From: Cytophagales bacterium
GTDB taxonomy: Bacteria; Bacteroidota; Bacteroidia; Cytophagales; Cyclobacteriaceae
Reading direction: 5' to 3'
Assembly: GCA_017303795.1 (NCBI GenBank)
Contig: JAFLBR010000001.1
Span: 124,001 to 188,000, forward strand
Length of the DNA: 64,000 bases
Notes under the pieces: generated by a model
Database searches by the model: none
The model's input: the letters and a program-made list of their open reading frames with translations, nothing else
Told to the model about the DNA's origin: nothing
In this document: one piece after another, positions 54,144 to 62,722 of the stretch
How positions within the stretch are numbered: position 1 is the stretch's first letter
Layout: each line of letters begins with the position of its first letter
Made by a program: the position numbers and the translations under genes

Positions 54144-56063
54144 TTAATACATAATTTCTTCAACCGGATATTGATGTAATTGTTTTTTAGGCTGCGCGGC
54201 AAAGGCCATCAACAACGTTAAAGAACCCACACGCCCTATAAACATCACTACAATCAAAATAATTTTACTACCTACGGAAAGCTTAGGTGTAACACCAAGC
54301 GAAAGTCCCACTGTACTAAATGCCGAAAAAGTTTCAAACGAAATTTCCAGCAAGCCAAACTGACTATCGGCAACAGAAATAAGTAGAACCGCTAATCCCA
54401 TTATCATTAAGGAGATTAAGATGATCGCGAATGCACGATTTATGGAGGTTTCGCTGATTTGTGTTCGGAAAACTTCTACTCTACTATTTCCAGTTATAAT
54501 TGCCCTAAGGTTCAAGAAGGCAACAGCAATGGTTGTTGTTTTAATTCCACCACCAGTAGAAGAAGGTGATGCGCCAATCCACATCAATAATAGATAGATC
54601 ATGATGGTGGGTAATGTCAAGGCTTGAAGATTAATGGTGTTAAATCCTGCGGTTCGGGGTGTAACGGAACCAAAAATGGAAGTTACAATTTTACCAATAG
54701 TGCTTGGATGCTCGCGTAAGCTTGCATTGTATTCCAATCCAAAATACAGAGCAGTACCAACTACCAGTAAAATCAGGCTTGTCCACAAAGCAAGTTTTGA
54801 ATTAACTTGTACAATGCGCGTAGCACTTTCGGGCATGGGATTACCGAGTATTCGGTTAATGATAGCGGAGGCTTTTCTTCGGATGTAAGAAAAAATATTA
54901 AACACAATGGGAAATCCCATTCCGCCTAAAACAATCATGAGTGCAATCACAAGGTGTAACGGGTAGTTGAATTTAACCAGCGGTTCGTTTAGGCCATCGG
55001 GTAAAGTGGAAAAACCAGCATTACAAAATGCAGAGATAGCATGAAACACCGAAAAGAAAATGTGTTCAACTTGCCGGTTGAAGATGGCTTCTTCTAAGCT
55101 AAAGTAGATGAGAAGCGCTCCGAGTGCTTCGAAGAATAGTGTAACCAGAATAATGCGCCCTACAATACTAATTACATTGCTAATTCTATTGCTGCTTACC
55201 ATACTCTTTAGTGCAACCTGATTGTGAAAGGATACAGAGCCTGCTGCCAGGTATGCCAACAATCCGGTAAATGTCATAATACCCAATCCGCCCACTTGTA
55301 TCAACAGTAAAATAATTATTTTACCTACACTGGTAAAGTCTGCGGCAGTGTTCACTACCGTTAAGCCGGTAACGCAAACCGCACTGGCCGAAGTAAAAAA
55401 AGCATCAATAACTGAAATGCCTTTTACCGTAGCCGTTGGTAAAAGCAAAAGCAAGGCACCTATGGTAATGATAACAGCAAAACTGATTATAAAAACAAAG
55501 GCGGTGTTCTGTCTTCTGCGATATAGATATTTAAGCAACCCGGAAGCTTCTGTTACAAAGAGAAATGTAATGAATGCGTAAAGCAATAATTTTCTGATCA
55601 GGAAATCGGTACTATTTGCGCCCTGCAAGGCTTCTACCGTTTGTGCGATATGATGCAAATAAAACGTGAGCAGCACCAAACCAAAAGAGTAAGCATGTGC
55701 ACGCCATTTTTTAAGCTCAATAAATCCGCTGGCAAAGCGAATTATAAATAAAACTTTAAAGGTTGTTAACAGTGGGAAAAGATAAGTATGCAGGTGTGGT
55801 AACGAACTATAGAAAGGATGAAACCCAAAATCGTAAACCATCAGGCTAAATGCCGCTAACGTGCCAACAGGTAAAACAATATTGCTGATGCGATAAGCTA
55901 ATTGTAGAATGTGTTTAACCCAATAGCGACTTTGGCTTACTACACGATCAGTTATGTTGCGCTTAAGCCAACGATAGATTACTGCAATGTGGTGGATAAT
56001 GTTTTTCAAATGCTGCCCCGCCTGTTCGGGGCTAAACTTAAGGTAAGGAAACTGCAAGCGCAA
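54144..56063 (-). CDS. TrkH/KtrB-type potassium channel-like transporter
   Basis: A protein of about 639 residues. An N-terminal 170-residue extension with several membrane spans precedes the TrkH core, which contains four pore loops: DAFFTSASAVCVTGL, FHAISAFCNAGFSTLPDG, FGSVTPRTAGFNTINL and ETFSAFSTVGLSLGVTP. The glycine in each loop forms the potassium filter. The start is uncertain: TTG at 56063 is the earliest non-ATG start in a frame that is open further upstream. Forms an operon with the KtrA-like gene. Confidence 0.9.
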   Translation of the reverse strand: MRLQFPYLKFSPEQAGQHLKNIIHHIAVIYRWLKRNITDRVVSQSRYWVKHILQLAYRISNIVLPVGTLAAFSLMVYDFGFHPFYSSLPHLHTYLFPLLTTFKVLFIIRFASGFIELKKWRAHAYSFGLVLLTFYLHHIAQTVEALQGANSTDFLIRKLLLYAFITFLFVTEASGLLKYLYRRRQNTAFVFIISFAVIITIGALLLLLPTATVKGISVIDAFFTSASAVCVTGLTVVNTAADFTSVGKIIILLLIQVGGLGIMTFTGLLAYLAAGSVSFHNQVALKSMVSSNRISNVISIVGRIILVTLFFEALGALLIYFSLEEAIFNRQVEHIFFSVFHAISAFCNAGFSTLPDGLNEPLVKFNYPLHLVIALMIVLGGMGFPIVFNIFSYIRRKASAIINRILGNPMPESATRIVQVNSKLALWTSLILLVVGTALYFGLEYNASLREHPSTIGKIVTSIFGSVTPRTAGFNTINLQALTLPTIMIYLLLMWIGASPSSTGGGIKTTTIAVAFLNLRAIITGNSRVEVFRTQISETSINRAFAIILISLMIMGLAVLLISVADSQFGLLEISFETFSAFSTVGLSLGVTPKLSVGSKIILIVVMFIGRVGSLTLLMAFAAQPKKQLHQYPVEEIMY

Positions 56064-56227
56064 GTCTGTGGATGTCGATCGGGGTTTGTTGTTAAAAAAA
56101 TCAACTCTTAGCCGCTGGTAAAAACCTAAGTCTTTCTGGCAGATTTAACATTAGCTTTAATCCTTAAAATCATTAACTTTCCCTATAAATCACTTGCAAT
56201 TAAATTCAATCTTATAACAACACGATT

Positions 56228-56689
56228 ATGGCAGCATATTCAATCAACGTAAATGGCGAAACAAAAAAGGTAGATGTAGCTTCCGATACACCACTATTAT
56301 GGGTGTTGCGCGATTCGCTCGGCCTTGTCGGCACCAAGTATGGCTGCGGTATAGCACAATGTGGTGCGTGTACCGTACACCTTAACGGAACAGCCGTGCG
56401 TTCATGCGCATTACCCATCTCGGCAATTGGCACCAGCAAGGTTACTACCATTGAAGGATTATCGAAAGAAGGTGACCACCCCGTGCAGCAGGCATGGCAG
56501 GAAGTTGATGTGCCGCAATGTGGCTATTGCCAGGCCGGCCAAATTATGAGTGCTGCCGCATTACTAGCAAAAAATGCAAAGCCAACCGAAGAGCAGATTG
56601 CCACCGCCATGAACGGTAACATTTGCCGGTGCGGAACTTACCACCGGATTAAAGAAGCAGTTGTGTTGGCCTCATCTAAAATGAAGTAA
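56228..56689 (+). CDS. (2Fe-2S)-binding subunit of a molybdenum hydroxylase (IorA type)
   Basis: A 153-residue electron-transfer subunit. The plant-type cluster is held by [17 protein letters not shown], the second cluster by [13 protein letters not shown] and [11 protein letters not shown]. Together with the subunit encoded two bases after its stop it forms an isoquinoline 1-oxidoreductase or aldehyde oxidase type enzyme. Length is typical. No FAD subunit gene is adjacent, as expected for this two-subunit class. Electrons probably pass to a cytochrome encoded elsewhere. Confidence 0.95.
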   Translation: MAAYSINVNGETKKVDVASDTPLLWVLRDSLGLVGTKYGCGIAQCGACTVHLNGTAVRSCALPISAIGTSKVTTIEGLSKEGDHPVQQAWQEVDVPQCGYCQAGQIMSAAALLAKNAKPTEEQIATAMNGNICRCGTYHRIKEAVVLASSKMK

Positions 56690-56691
56690 GC

Positions 56692-58845
56692 ATGGAAACA
56701 TTAAGCAAAACAAGCAGACGAGATTTTCTGAAACTGGGCTTAACAGCAGGTGGCGGATTGATGTTGAGTTTTAATTGGAGCGATTCCGTTGCTGCAATTA
56801 TGAATACAAGCGGTGAGGCGTTGGCCGCGAATGTAGATTTCAATAGTTATCTCTCTATTTCGCCCGATGATGTGGTTACGATTTTTTCACCAAACCCTGA
56901 GTTAGGTCAGAATATCAAAACTTCTTTCCCCATGGTGGTGGCCGAAGAATTGGATGCCGATTGGAAAAAAGTAAAAGTAGTGCAGGCTGCACTGGATGTT
57001 AAGAAGTACGATCGTCAGCTAACCGGTGGTAGTGGTGCGGTGCCGCATTCATGGGAACGCTTACGCAAAGCCGGGGCAACAGCTCGCCAGATGTTAATAG
57101 AAGCAGCAGCTAAAATATGGAATGTAGCGGCATCAACACTTACAACTGCAAATGGTTTTGTGATTCACCCGAATGGTACTAAACTAAGTTACGGTGCACT
57201 GGCTACCGATGCTGCAGCACTTACAGTACCAACGGAAGTAAAACTTAAAAATCCAAAAGACTTTAAACTGATTGGCACTGTCGTGCCGAATGTAGATAAT
57301 AAAGAGATGATTACCGGCAAGCCGTTGTATGGGCTTGACTTCTACCGCGAGGGTATGTTGCATGCTATGATTCAACGCCCGCCATCATTCGGAACAAAAA
57401 TAAAATCAGTTGATGCTACGGCAGCAAAAGCATTACCGGGTATTGTAGATGTAGTTACGTTTAAAAATAATGTAGCGATTGTAGGTAAATCTACCTGGGA
57501 GATTATGAAAGCCCGCAAAGTATTGAAAGTAGAGTACGAGAATGCGGGCAACGTTGAAAGCACTTCCGATCACGATAAGTTATTCAAAGAATTGCTCGAT
57601 AAACCAGAAGCAACTGTGAGAAGAAAAGACGGTGATGTGGAAACAGCATTTAAGAACGCAGCCACGGTAATCAAACGCGAGTACCAATGTCCGTTCCTTT
57701 CGCATGCGCCAATGGAGCCAATGAATTTTTTCGCTCACGTAAAAGCAGATGGTGTAGAGTTAATAGGCCCAACGCAAACACCCGATCGCGCGCGCATGGC
57801 CACTGCCCAGTTGCTGGGTATTGCACCTGAAAAAATTACAGTTGAATTAACGCGCTTAGGTGGTGGCTTTGGCAGAAGACTACAAGCTGATTATGTTGTG
57901 GAAGCAGCCGAGTTATCCAAGCTGATTAATGCTCCGGTAAAAGTTACGTGGAGTCGCGAAGACGATATGATGGGCGGAAGTTATCGCCCAGCTGTGCGCT
58001 ACCGGTTTGAGGCAGCGCTGGATACAACCGGAAATCTGATTGGCTATAAACTTCGGGGTGTTGGTGTTAATGCAGGCAATTCTACCCGCGAAGATAATTT
58101 TCCATCGGGAGCTGTAGCGAATTTATTAATTGACTCTATCGATCATCAATCGCCTATTACAACCGGGGCCTGGCGTGCACCTATTACTAACTTTCTCGCT
58201 TTCGCGGAACAAGCTTTCTTAGATGAAGTAGCGTTGGCCGCTAAAAAAGATCCCGTTCAGTTTCGGTTGGATCTATTAGATAAAGCAAAGCAAACTCCAA
58301 CAGGTGCTATTAAATACGATATTGATCGGATGAAGAGTGTAATCAACCTCGCGGCAGAAAAATCAGGTTGGGGCAAAAAGAAAAATCTGGCGCAGGGCTT
58401 CAGTGTGTATTTCTCGCATCGCTCGTATGTGGCGCAGGTTGCCGAAGTAGAAATGGTAAGTGGCAACCCCGTGTTAAAGAAAATTATTGCTGCTTCCGAT
58501 TGTGGCATTGTGATTAATCTGAGTGGTGCAAAACAACAGGTAGCGGGTGGTATTGTAGATGGATTAGGCCATGCCCTTTACGGACAAGTTACCTTTAAAG
58601 ATGGCGCTGCCGAACAACGTAATTTTAATAATTACAAACTTATCCGCTACAACGAAGTGCCACAAGTAGAAGTGCATTTTGTAGATAATGGAATTGATCC
58701 AACAGGATTAGGTGAACCTGCCTTACCACCAACCGGTGGCGCAGTAGCCAACGCAATCTTTAAAGCAACGGGCAAACGCTTATACAATCAGCCATTCACA
58801 CTACAGGAAGAAATGAAAGGAGTGAAGTTAGGGCAGAAGATGTGA
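56692..58845 (+). CDS. Molybdopterin-binding catalytic subunit (IorB/xanthine dehydrogenase family), Tat-exported
   Basis: A 717-residue subunit with a twin-arginine signal SKTSRRDFLKLGLTAGGGL. The domain order is that of aldehyde oxidase/isoquinoline oxidoreductase: QNIKTSFPMVVAEELDADW, RLGGGFGRRLQADYVVEAAEL as a molybdopterin loop, YRPAVRYRFEAALD, TGAWRAPITN, and FVDNGIDPTGLGEPALPPTGGAVANA with the catalytic glutamate region. The small subunit probably travels with it by hitch-hiking. The substrate, an N-heterocycle or aldehyde, cannot be told. Confidence 0.93.
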   Translation: METLSKTSRRDFLKLGLTAGGGLMLSFNWSDSVAAIMNTSGEALAANVDFNSYLSISPDDVVTIFSPNPELGQNIKTSFPMVVAEELDADWKKVKVVQAALDVKKYDRQLTGGSGAVPHSWERLRKAGATARQMLIEAAAKIWNVAASTLTTANGFVIHPNGTKLSYGALATDAAALTVPTEVKLKNPKDFKLIGTVVPNVDNKEMITGKPLYGLDFYREGMLHAMIQRPPSFGTKIKSVDATAAKALPGIVDVVTFKNNVAIVGKSTWEIMKARKVLKVEYENAGNVESTSDHDKLFKELLDKPEATVRRKDGDVETAFKNAATVIKREYQCPFLSHAPMEPMNFFAHVKADGVELIGPTQTPDRARMATAQLLGIAPEKITVELTRLGGGFGRRLQADYVVEAAELSKLINAPVKVTWSREDDMMGGSYRPAVRYRFEAALDTTGNLIGYKLRGVGVNAGNSTREDNFPSGAVANLLIDSIDHQSPITTGAWRAPITNFLAFAEQAFLDEVALAAKKDPVQFRLDLLDKAKQTPTGAIKYDIDRMKSVINLAAEKSGWGKKKNLAQGFSVYFSHRSYVAQVAEVEMVSGNPVLKKIIAASDCGIVINLSGAKQQVAGGIVDGLGHALYGQVTFKDGAAEQRNFNNYKLIRYNEVPQVEVHFVDNGIDPTGLGEPALPPTGGAVANAIFKATGKRLYNQPFTLQEEMKGVKLGQKM

Positions 58846-58852
58846 CCTAAGT

Positions 58853-58911
58853 TTAGTCGTGAGACATTTTGATTTAGGCGCAGTCGTCACTTAAAGTGGT
58901 CAGACGACTAA
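58853..58911. repeat. Inverted repeat upstream of the TfoX gene
   Basis: TTAGTCGTGAGAC on the left matches GTCAGACGACTAA on the right at 11 of 13 positions, and the centre carries CACTTAAAGTG, a smaller hairpin. It ends six bases before the next start codon and resembles REP-like repeats. Confidence 0.65.
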
Positions 58912-58917
58912 GAATAT

Positions 58918-59274
58918 ATGGCATACGATTTAAAACTGGCAGATCGAATCCGTGAATATCTGGCTGAAGTACCTGCTCTTAAAATAAAAGAGAAAGAGAT
59001 GTTTAGCGGACTCGCATTTTTAGTAAACGGCAAAATGTGCGTGAATGTGAGTCACGAAAATCTGATGTGCCGGTTTAACCCTGAAAGATTTGATGAGGTT
59101 TCGGAACGAATGGGTTTTTTGCCCATGATTATGCGGGGCAAACAATTAAACGGGTATTGTTATGTAAGCCCCGATGGATTCAAAAAAAAAAAAGATTTTC
59201 AATTCTGGATGCAACTGTGTCTGGCGTATAATCCTAGGGCTAAAAGTTCAAAACCTAAGAAGAAAACTAAATGA
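58918..59274 (+). CDS. TfoX/Sxy N-terminal-domain protein
   Basis: A 118-residue protein with the TfoX N-terminal domain: RIREYLAEVPALKIKEKEMFSGLAFLVNGKMC and RFNPERFDEVSERMGF and WMQLCLAYNP. In Haemophilus and E. coli Sxy/TfoX drives competence-gene expression, but the single-domain version here has no proven role. A run of twelve A (around 59185) in the FKKKKDF region is a potential slippage site. Overlaps the next gene as ATGA. Confidence 0.85.
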   Translation: MAYDLKLADRIREYLAEVPALKIKEKEMFSGLAFLVNGKMCVNVSHENLMCRFNPERFDEVSERMGFLPMIMRGKQLNGYCYVSPDGFKKKKDFQFWMQLCLAYNPRAKSSKPKKKTK

Positions 59275-59729
59275 GAGCAGCTTTATTTTTTCTATTCGTG
59301 CTAATGGTTAGTTGCACTACTAAGATGGAGCGCATCGAATCATTTGATCTTACTGCTGTTAAGCAGCACATTCATCAAGCTAATCAAACGTATGGCGAAC
59401 GTTTCCAGAATAACTATCCGGCCTGGTATGTTGATCGCTATACAGCAGATGCTTGTGCTATGCCGCATAACGAACCAACCGTATGCGGTCGCGATGCTAT
59501 CCGTGCTTTTAATTATAACGATGGCGCCAATGCCGAAATTTATATTGTAGTAACGGAGACGGCCATCTATGGCACGGCCGAGGCAGTAGTAGAAGAAGGC
59601 ACTTTCGATTTTCCGGATGGTAAGGGTGGTAGTTATGATAAAGGAAAATTCATCGCTATCTGGAAACAGGAAGATGGCAAGTGGAAATTGTATCGGGAGA
59701 TTTGGAATAGTGATTCAGCAATGAATTAA
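59271..59729 (+). CDS. Exported NTF2-like (SnoaL/DUF4440) lipoprotein
   Basis: A 152-residue lipoprotein with lipobox LFVLMVSC, then an NTF2-like fold: YPAWYVDRYTADACAMPHNEPTVCGRDAI and KGKFIAIWKQEDGKWKLYREIWNSD. Such domains are used by hydroxysteroid isomerases and polyketide cyclases but also as scaffold folds. Coupled by a four-base overlap to the TfoX-like gene, an odd pairing. No substrate suggested. Confidence 0.82.
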   Translation: MRAALFFLFVLMVSCTTKMERIESFDLTAVKQHIHQANQTYGERFQNNYPAWYVDRYTADACAMPHNEPTVCGRDAIRAFNYNDGANAEIYIVVTETAIYGTAEAVVEEGTFDFPDGKGGSYDKGKFIAIWKQEDGKWKLYREIWNSDSAMN

Positions 59730-59740
59730 ATACTGAAAGC

Positions 59741-59812
59741 TTTAACCGCATAGACACATAAGTTCACATAGAGGGTTTAAGCTATATATTCTATGTCACT
59801 ATGTGGTTTAAA
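59741..59812. repeat. Dispersed inverted repeat, AACCACAG type, copy 2
   Basis: TTTAACCGCATAGACACAT on the left mirrors CTATGTCACTATGTGGTTTAAA on the right. The end pattern (AACC...GGTT) and internal CACATAG/CTATGTG follow the copy at 32378-32439, but the units have diverged. It lies between two + strand genes. Confidence 0.55.
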
Positions 59813-59925
59813 TCCTTATAACCTTGTCGCAAAACACCCCTTAAATGGCGGGTTTGTGTACGCTTGGGTATAGTTGCGACAACTATCTTTACATCATCAA
59901 ATCGCACTACAAACTCTAAATATTT

Positions 59926-60795
59926 ATGACAAAGAATTCGATCACCATAAAAGCATTGGTAAATGCTCCGGTACAAATAGCGTGGCGCGCATATACAAAT
60001 CCTGTTGCCGTTACCCAATGGAATTTTGCTTCCGATGATTGGTATTGCCCCACTGCCGAAAATGATTTACGCGTTGGTGGAAAAATGAAGTCGCGCATGG
60101 AAGCCAAAGACGGAAGTTTTGGTTTCGACTTTGAAGCGATTTATGAAGAAGTAATAGATCAGAAAAAGCTGGCGTATGGCCTGGCCGATGGCCGCAAGGT
60201 TGTTATCACCTTTGAAAGCGATGGCGACAAAACAAATGTAGTTACTAAGTTTGATGCCGAAAGTGAAAATCCGCTTGAAATGCAGGAAGCCGGCTGGCAG
60301 GCTATTCTAAATAATTATAAAGCCTATGCCGAGCGTGCAGTGCGCATGGAGACATTGTATTTTGAAACGGAGATTAAAGCACCTGTAGATAAAGTTGCCA
60401 CAATTATGTTAGGTGAAGAAACCTACAAGGAATGGACGGCTGAATTTAATCCTACTTCGCGGTATAAAGGTTCGTGGCAAAAAGGTTCAAAAATACTTTT
60501 TATTGGTACCGATAAAGATGGTAATGAAGAAGGTATGGTGTCGCGCATCAAAGAACATCTTCCTAATAAGTTTGTTTCAATTGAACATTTGGGTATGGTT
60601 CACAAAGGTGAAGAGATTACCACGGGTAAGGTAGTAGAAGGTTGGGCTGGCGCGTTAGAGAATTATTCGTTTGCTGAAACCAAAACCGGAACAAAACTCT
60701 GGGTAACCTTAGATTCAAATGAAGAGTACAAAGATTACTTCTCAGAAGCATGGCAACGCGCACTTAAAAAACTGAAACAAATCTGCGAAGCGTAG
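59926..60795 (+). CDS. Two-domain SRPBCC/AHSA1-like protein
   Basis: A 289-residue protein with two START-type domains. The first (residues 5-145) is AHSA1-like: VQIAWRAYTNPVAVTQWNFASDDWYCP, FDFEAIYEEVIDQKKLAYGLADG, MQEAGWQAILNNYKAYAE. The second (150-289) opens KAPVDKVATIMLGEETYKEWTAEFNPTS and ends with a helix. Duplicated domains in one chain are less common than the single form. A TATCTTTA box at 59884-59891 may be the promoter. Ligand unknown. Confidence 0.85.
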   Translation: MTKNSITIKALVNAPVQIAWRAYTNPVAVTQWNFASDDWYCPTAENDLRVGGKMKSRMEAKDGSFGFDFEAIYEEVIDQKKLAYGLADGRKVVITFESDGDKTNVVTKFDAESENPLEMQEAGWQAILNNYKAYAERAVRMETLYFETEIKAPVDKVATIMLGEETYKEWTAEFNPTSRYKGSWQKGSKILFIGTDKDGNEEGMVSRIKEHLPNKFVSIEHLGMVHKGEEITTGKVVEGWAGALENYSFAETKTGTKLWVTLDSNEEYKDYFSEAWQRALKKLKQICEA

Positions 60796-60814
60796 TAAGT
60801 ATGTTTTTTGATTG

Positions 60815-60860
60815 TAGGTGTCTGGCGGCCTTTCTAAAGTTTACAGCCATCTTGACGCCT
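60815..60860. repeat. Dispersed short repeat, copy 2 (AGGTGTC...GACGCCT)
   Basis: TAGGTGTCTGGC, a CTTTCTAAAG centre and CATCTTGACGCCT repeat the order of copy 1 at 28021-28069. The arms pair with one G-T position. It ends 32 bases before the next start codon. Confidence 0.6.
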
Positions 60861-60892
60861 GCAAATTGCTACATCAATTAAATAATAGCTTT

Positions 60893-61315
60893 ATGGAAAA
60901 TCCAATCTTCCCTTGCTTGTGGTTTAATGGTCAGGCCAAAGCAGCTGCAACATTTTATTGTTCGGTTTTTAAAAATTCCAAAATAATAGCCGATACACCC
61001 ATGGTAGTAACGTTCGAATTGAACGGTAGAAAATTTATGGGGCTTAATGGCGGCCCACACTTTACATTTAATGAAGCCGTTTCGTTTGTGGTGGAATGTA
61101 GCACACAGGCCGAGATTGATCATTACTGGAATAACTTAACCGAAGGCGGCAGCGAAAGTATGTGCGGGTGGTTAAAAGATAAGTTTGGTATTTCGTGGCA
61201 GATTATACCCACCGTGCTGGGTGATTTAATGAACGATCCTGTTCGTGCACCACGGGTGGTAGAAGCCTTTATGAAAATGAAGAAGTTTGATATTGAAACT
61301 TTATTGAAAGCTTAA
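60893..61315 (+). CDS. VOC superfamily protein (PhnB-like)
   Basis: A 140-residue vicinal-oxygen-chelate fold protein. The ATG at 60893 gives MENPIFPCLWFNGQAKAAAT; upstream codons lie in the short repeat. Motifs are FYCSVFKNSKI, LNGGPHFTFNEAVSFVVEC and WLKDKFGISWQIIPTVL, the PhnB/glyoxalase-like group misnamed as 3-demethylubiquinone methyltransferases. It binds a metal in many members; no resistance or dioxygenase activity is shown. Followed by two DUF1801 genes. Confidence 0.87.
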   Translation: MENPIFPCLWFNGQAKAAATFYCSVFKNSKIIADTPMVVTFELNGRKFMGLNGGPHFTFNEAVSFVVECSTQAEIDHYWNNLTEGGSESMCGWLKDKFGISWQIIPTVLGDLMNDPVRAPRVVEAFMKMKKFDIETLLKA

Positions 61316-61319
61316 GCTG

Positions 61320-61688
61320 ATGAAAACACCGGTTGCAACTTCTATTGAAGAATACATAGCCACGTTTCCGAAGGAAATACAAGTGCAGTTAAAGCAGATG
61401 CGCGCTATTATTCATAAAGCTGCGCCACAGGCCGAAGAAAAAATCAGTTATGGTATGGCTGCATTTACCCTTAAGGGAAAAAATCTGATCTACTTTGCAG
61501 GTTATAAAAACCATGTAGGGTTGTACGGTGTATCGGCATCGCCCGAATTCAAAACAGATTTTGCTGCATATAAAACATCAGGCAAGGGCACCATCCAATT
61601 TCCAATTGATAAACCCTTACCAGTTACACTCATTACACGTATAGTCAAACACCGCATAAAACTCATCACCCCAACTTCTAATACCTAA
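61320..61688 (+). CDS. DUF1801 family protein, copy A
   Basis: A 122-residue small alpha/beta protein: TSIEEYIATFPKEIQVQLKQMRAIIHKAAPQAEEKISYGM, then FAGYKNHVGLYG and TIQFPIDKPLPVTLI. The family was named from an iron-chaperone-like fold but its function is open. It starts four bases after the VOC gene. A paralogue follows directly. Confidence 0.87.
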   Translation: MKTPVATSIEEYIATFPKEIQVQLKQMRAIIHKAAPQAEEKISYGMAAFTLKGKNLIYFAGYKNHVGLYGVSASPEFKTDFAAYKTSGKGTIQFPIDKPLPVTLITRIVKHRIKLITPTSNT

Positions 61689-61692
61689 CATT

Positions 61693-62067
61693 ATGCAACG
61701 CATTCCCGCCAAAGATATAGACGAATACATTGCAGCATTTGAGGGCAATGTGCAGGCTAATCTGGTAAAGTTGAGAGCTACTATAAAAAAAGCTGCACCC
61801 AAAGCCGAAGAGAAAATGAGTTATGCTATTCCCACATTTTTTCTGGGTGGGAAAAACTTAGTTCACTTTGCTGCGTTCGATAAACACATTGGTTTTTATC
61901 CAACGCCCTCAGGTGTGGCCGCATTTGCCAAAGAGTTAAAGTCGTATCCTACTTCAAAGGGTGCCGTTCAATTTCCGTTAGATAAACCTTTGCCGCTTAC
62001 GCTGATCAGCAAGATTGTTAAGTTCAGGGTAACAGAAAACCTGCAAAAGACTAAAATCAAAAAGTAA
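61693..62067 (+). CDS. DUF1801 family protein, copy B
   Basis: A 124-residue tandem paralogue of the preceding gene. Shared landmarks: DIDEYIAAFEGNVQANLVKLRATIKKAAPKAEEKMSYAIP, FAAFDKHIGFYPTP and AVQFPLDKPLPLTLISKIVKF. The two proteins keep the same spacing of landmarks but differ at most positions outside these, which implies an old duplication. Four bases separate the genes. Confidence 0.87.
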   Translation: MQRIPAKDIDEYIAAFEGNVQANLVKLRATIKKAAPKAEEKMSYAIPTFFLGGKNLVHFAAFDKHIGFYPTPSGVAAFAKELKSYPTSKGAVQFPLDKPLPLTLISKIVKFRVTENLQKTKIKK

Positions 62068-62136
62068 TTTTATTTTTCACCTTTGTTAAAATAATCTAGA
62101 ACGCCAGCCGTCTACAGTCCTATAAAATCGCTGGCA

Positions 62137-62703
62137 ATGGACCTGGCAATGCAAGACTTAAAGCAAAACACATTTTTGCGCGAAAAAGATAAACTCCTGG
62201 GGTTTATCCGAAGCCGGGTTGCTACGGTGGAAGAAGCCGAAGACATTCTGCAGGATGTGTTCTATCAATTTGTAGCGGGCTTTCAAACAATTGAATCGCT
62301 GGATCGGGTAACTTCCTGGCTTTACAGTGTGGCGCGCAATAAAATTATTGATCGCTACAGGCGCGATGCTGTACGACCACAACGTACCGATTTTGAATTT
62401 CAGGCGGGCCGCGATGACGATGCACCTTTATCGCTGCACGAAATTTTGCCCGACCTCGGTAACAGTCCGGAGGCCACGTTATTACGCGAAGCCATCTGGG
62501 ACGAGATAAGTGAAGCACTTGCCGAATTGCCAAGCGAACAACGCGAAATCTTTATTCTGAACGAGATTGAAGAAAAAGGATTTCGGGAGATAGCCGAAGA
62601 GACAGGCGTATCAATTAACACACTGCTTTCGCGAAAGCGGTATGCTATAATTGCCCTGCGCAAACGGCTGCAAAAGTTTTATGATGATTTAACGAACGAT
62701 TGA
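62137..62703 (+). CDS. ECF-type RNA polymerase sigma factor
   Basis: A 188-residue sigma-70-family factor. Region 2 is AEDILQDVFYQFVAGFQTIESLDRVTSWLYSVARNKIIDRYRR, and region 4 is LPSEQREIFILNEIEEKGFREIAEETGVSINTLLSRKRYAI. The two are joined by an acidic linker. The start may be the ATG at 62137 or 62149. The small membrane protein encoded 19 bp downstream may be the regulator, although no typical zinc-binding anti-sigma domain is visible. Target genes are unknown. Confidence 0.9.
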   Translation: MDLAMQDLKQNTFLREKDKLLGFIRSRVATVEEAEDILQDVFYQFVAGFQTIESLDRVTSWLYSVARNKIIDRYRRDAVRPQRTDFEFQAGRDDDAPLSLHEILPDLGNSPEATLLREAIWDEISEALAELPSEQREIFILNEIEEKGFREIAEETGVSINTLLSRKRYAIIALRKRLQKFYDDLTND

Positions 62704-62722
62704 TTTTTAAAGAATTAACAAT

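Noticed and set aside
60818-60892. A longer N-terminus for the VOC protein
   Set aside because: The added codons fall in the dispersed repeat, and the family-like sequence starts exactly at the ATG at 60893.
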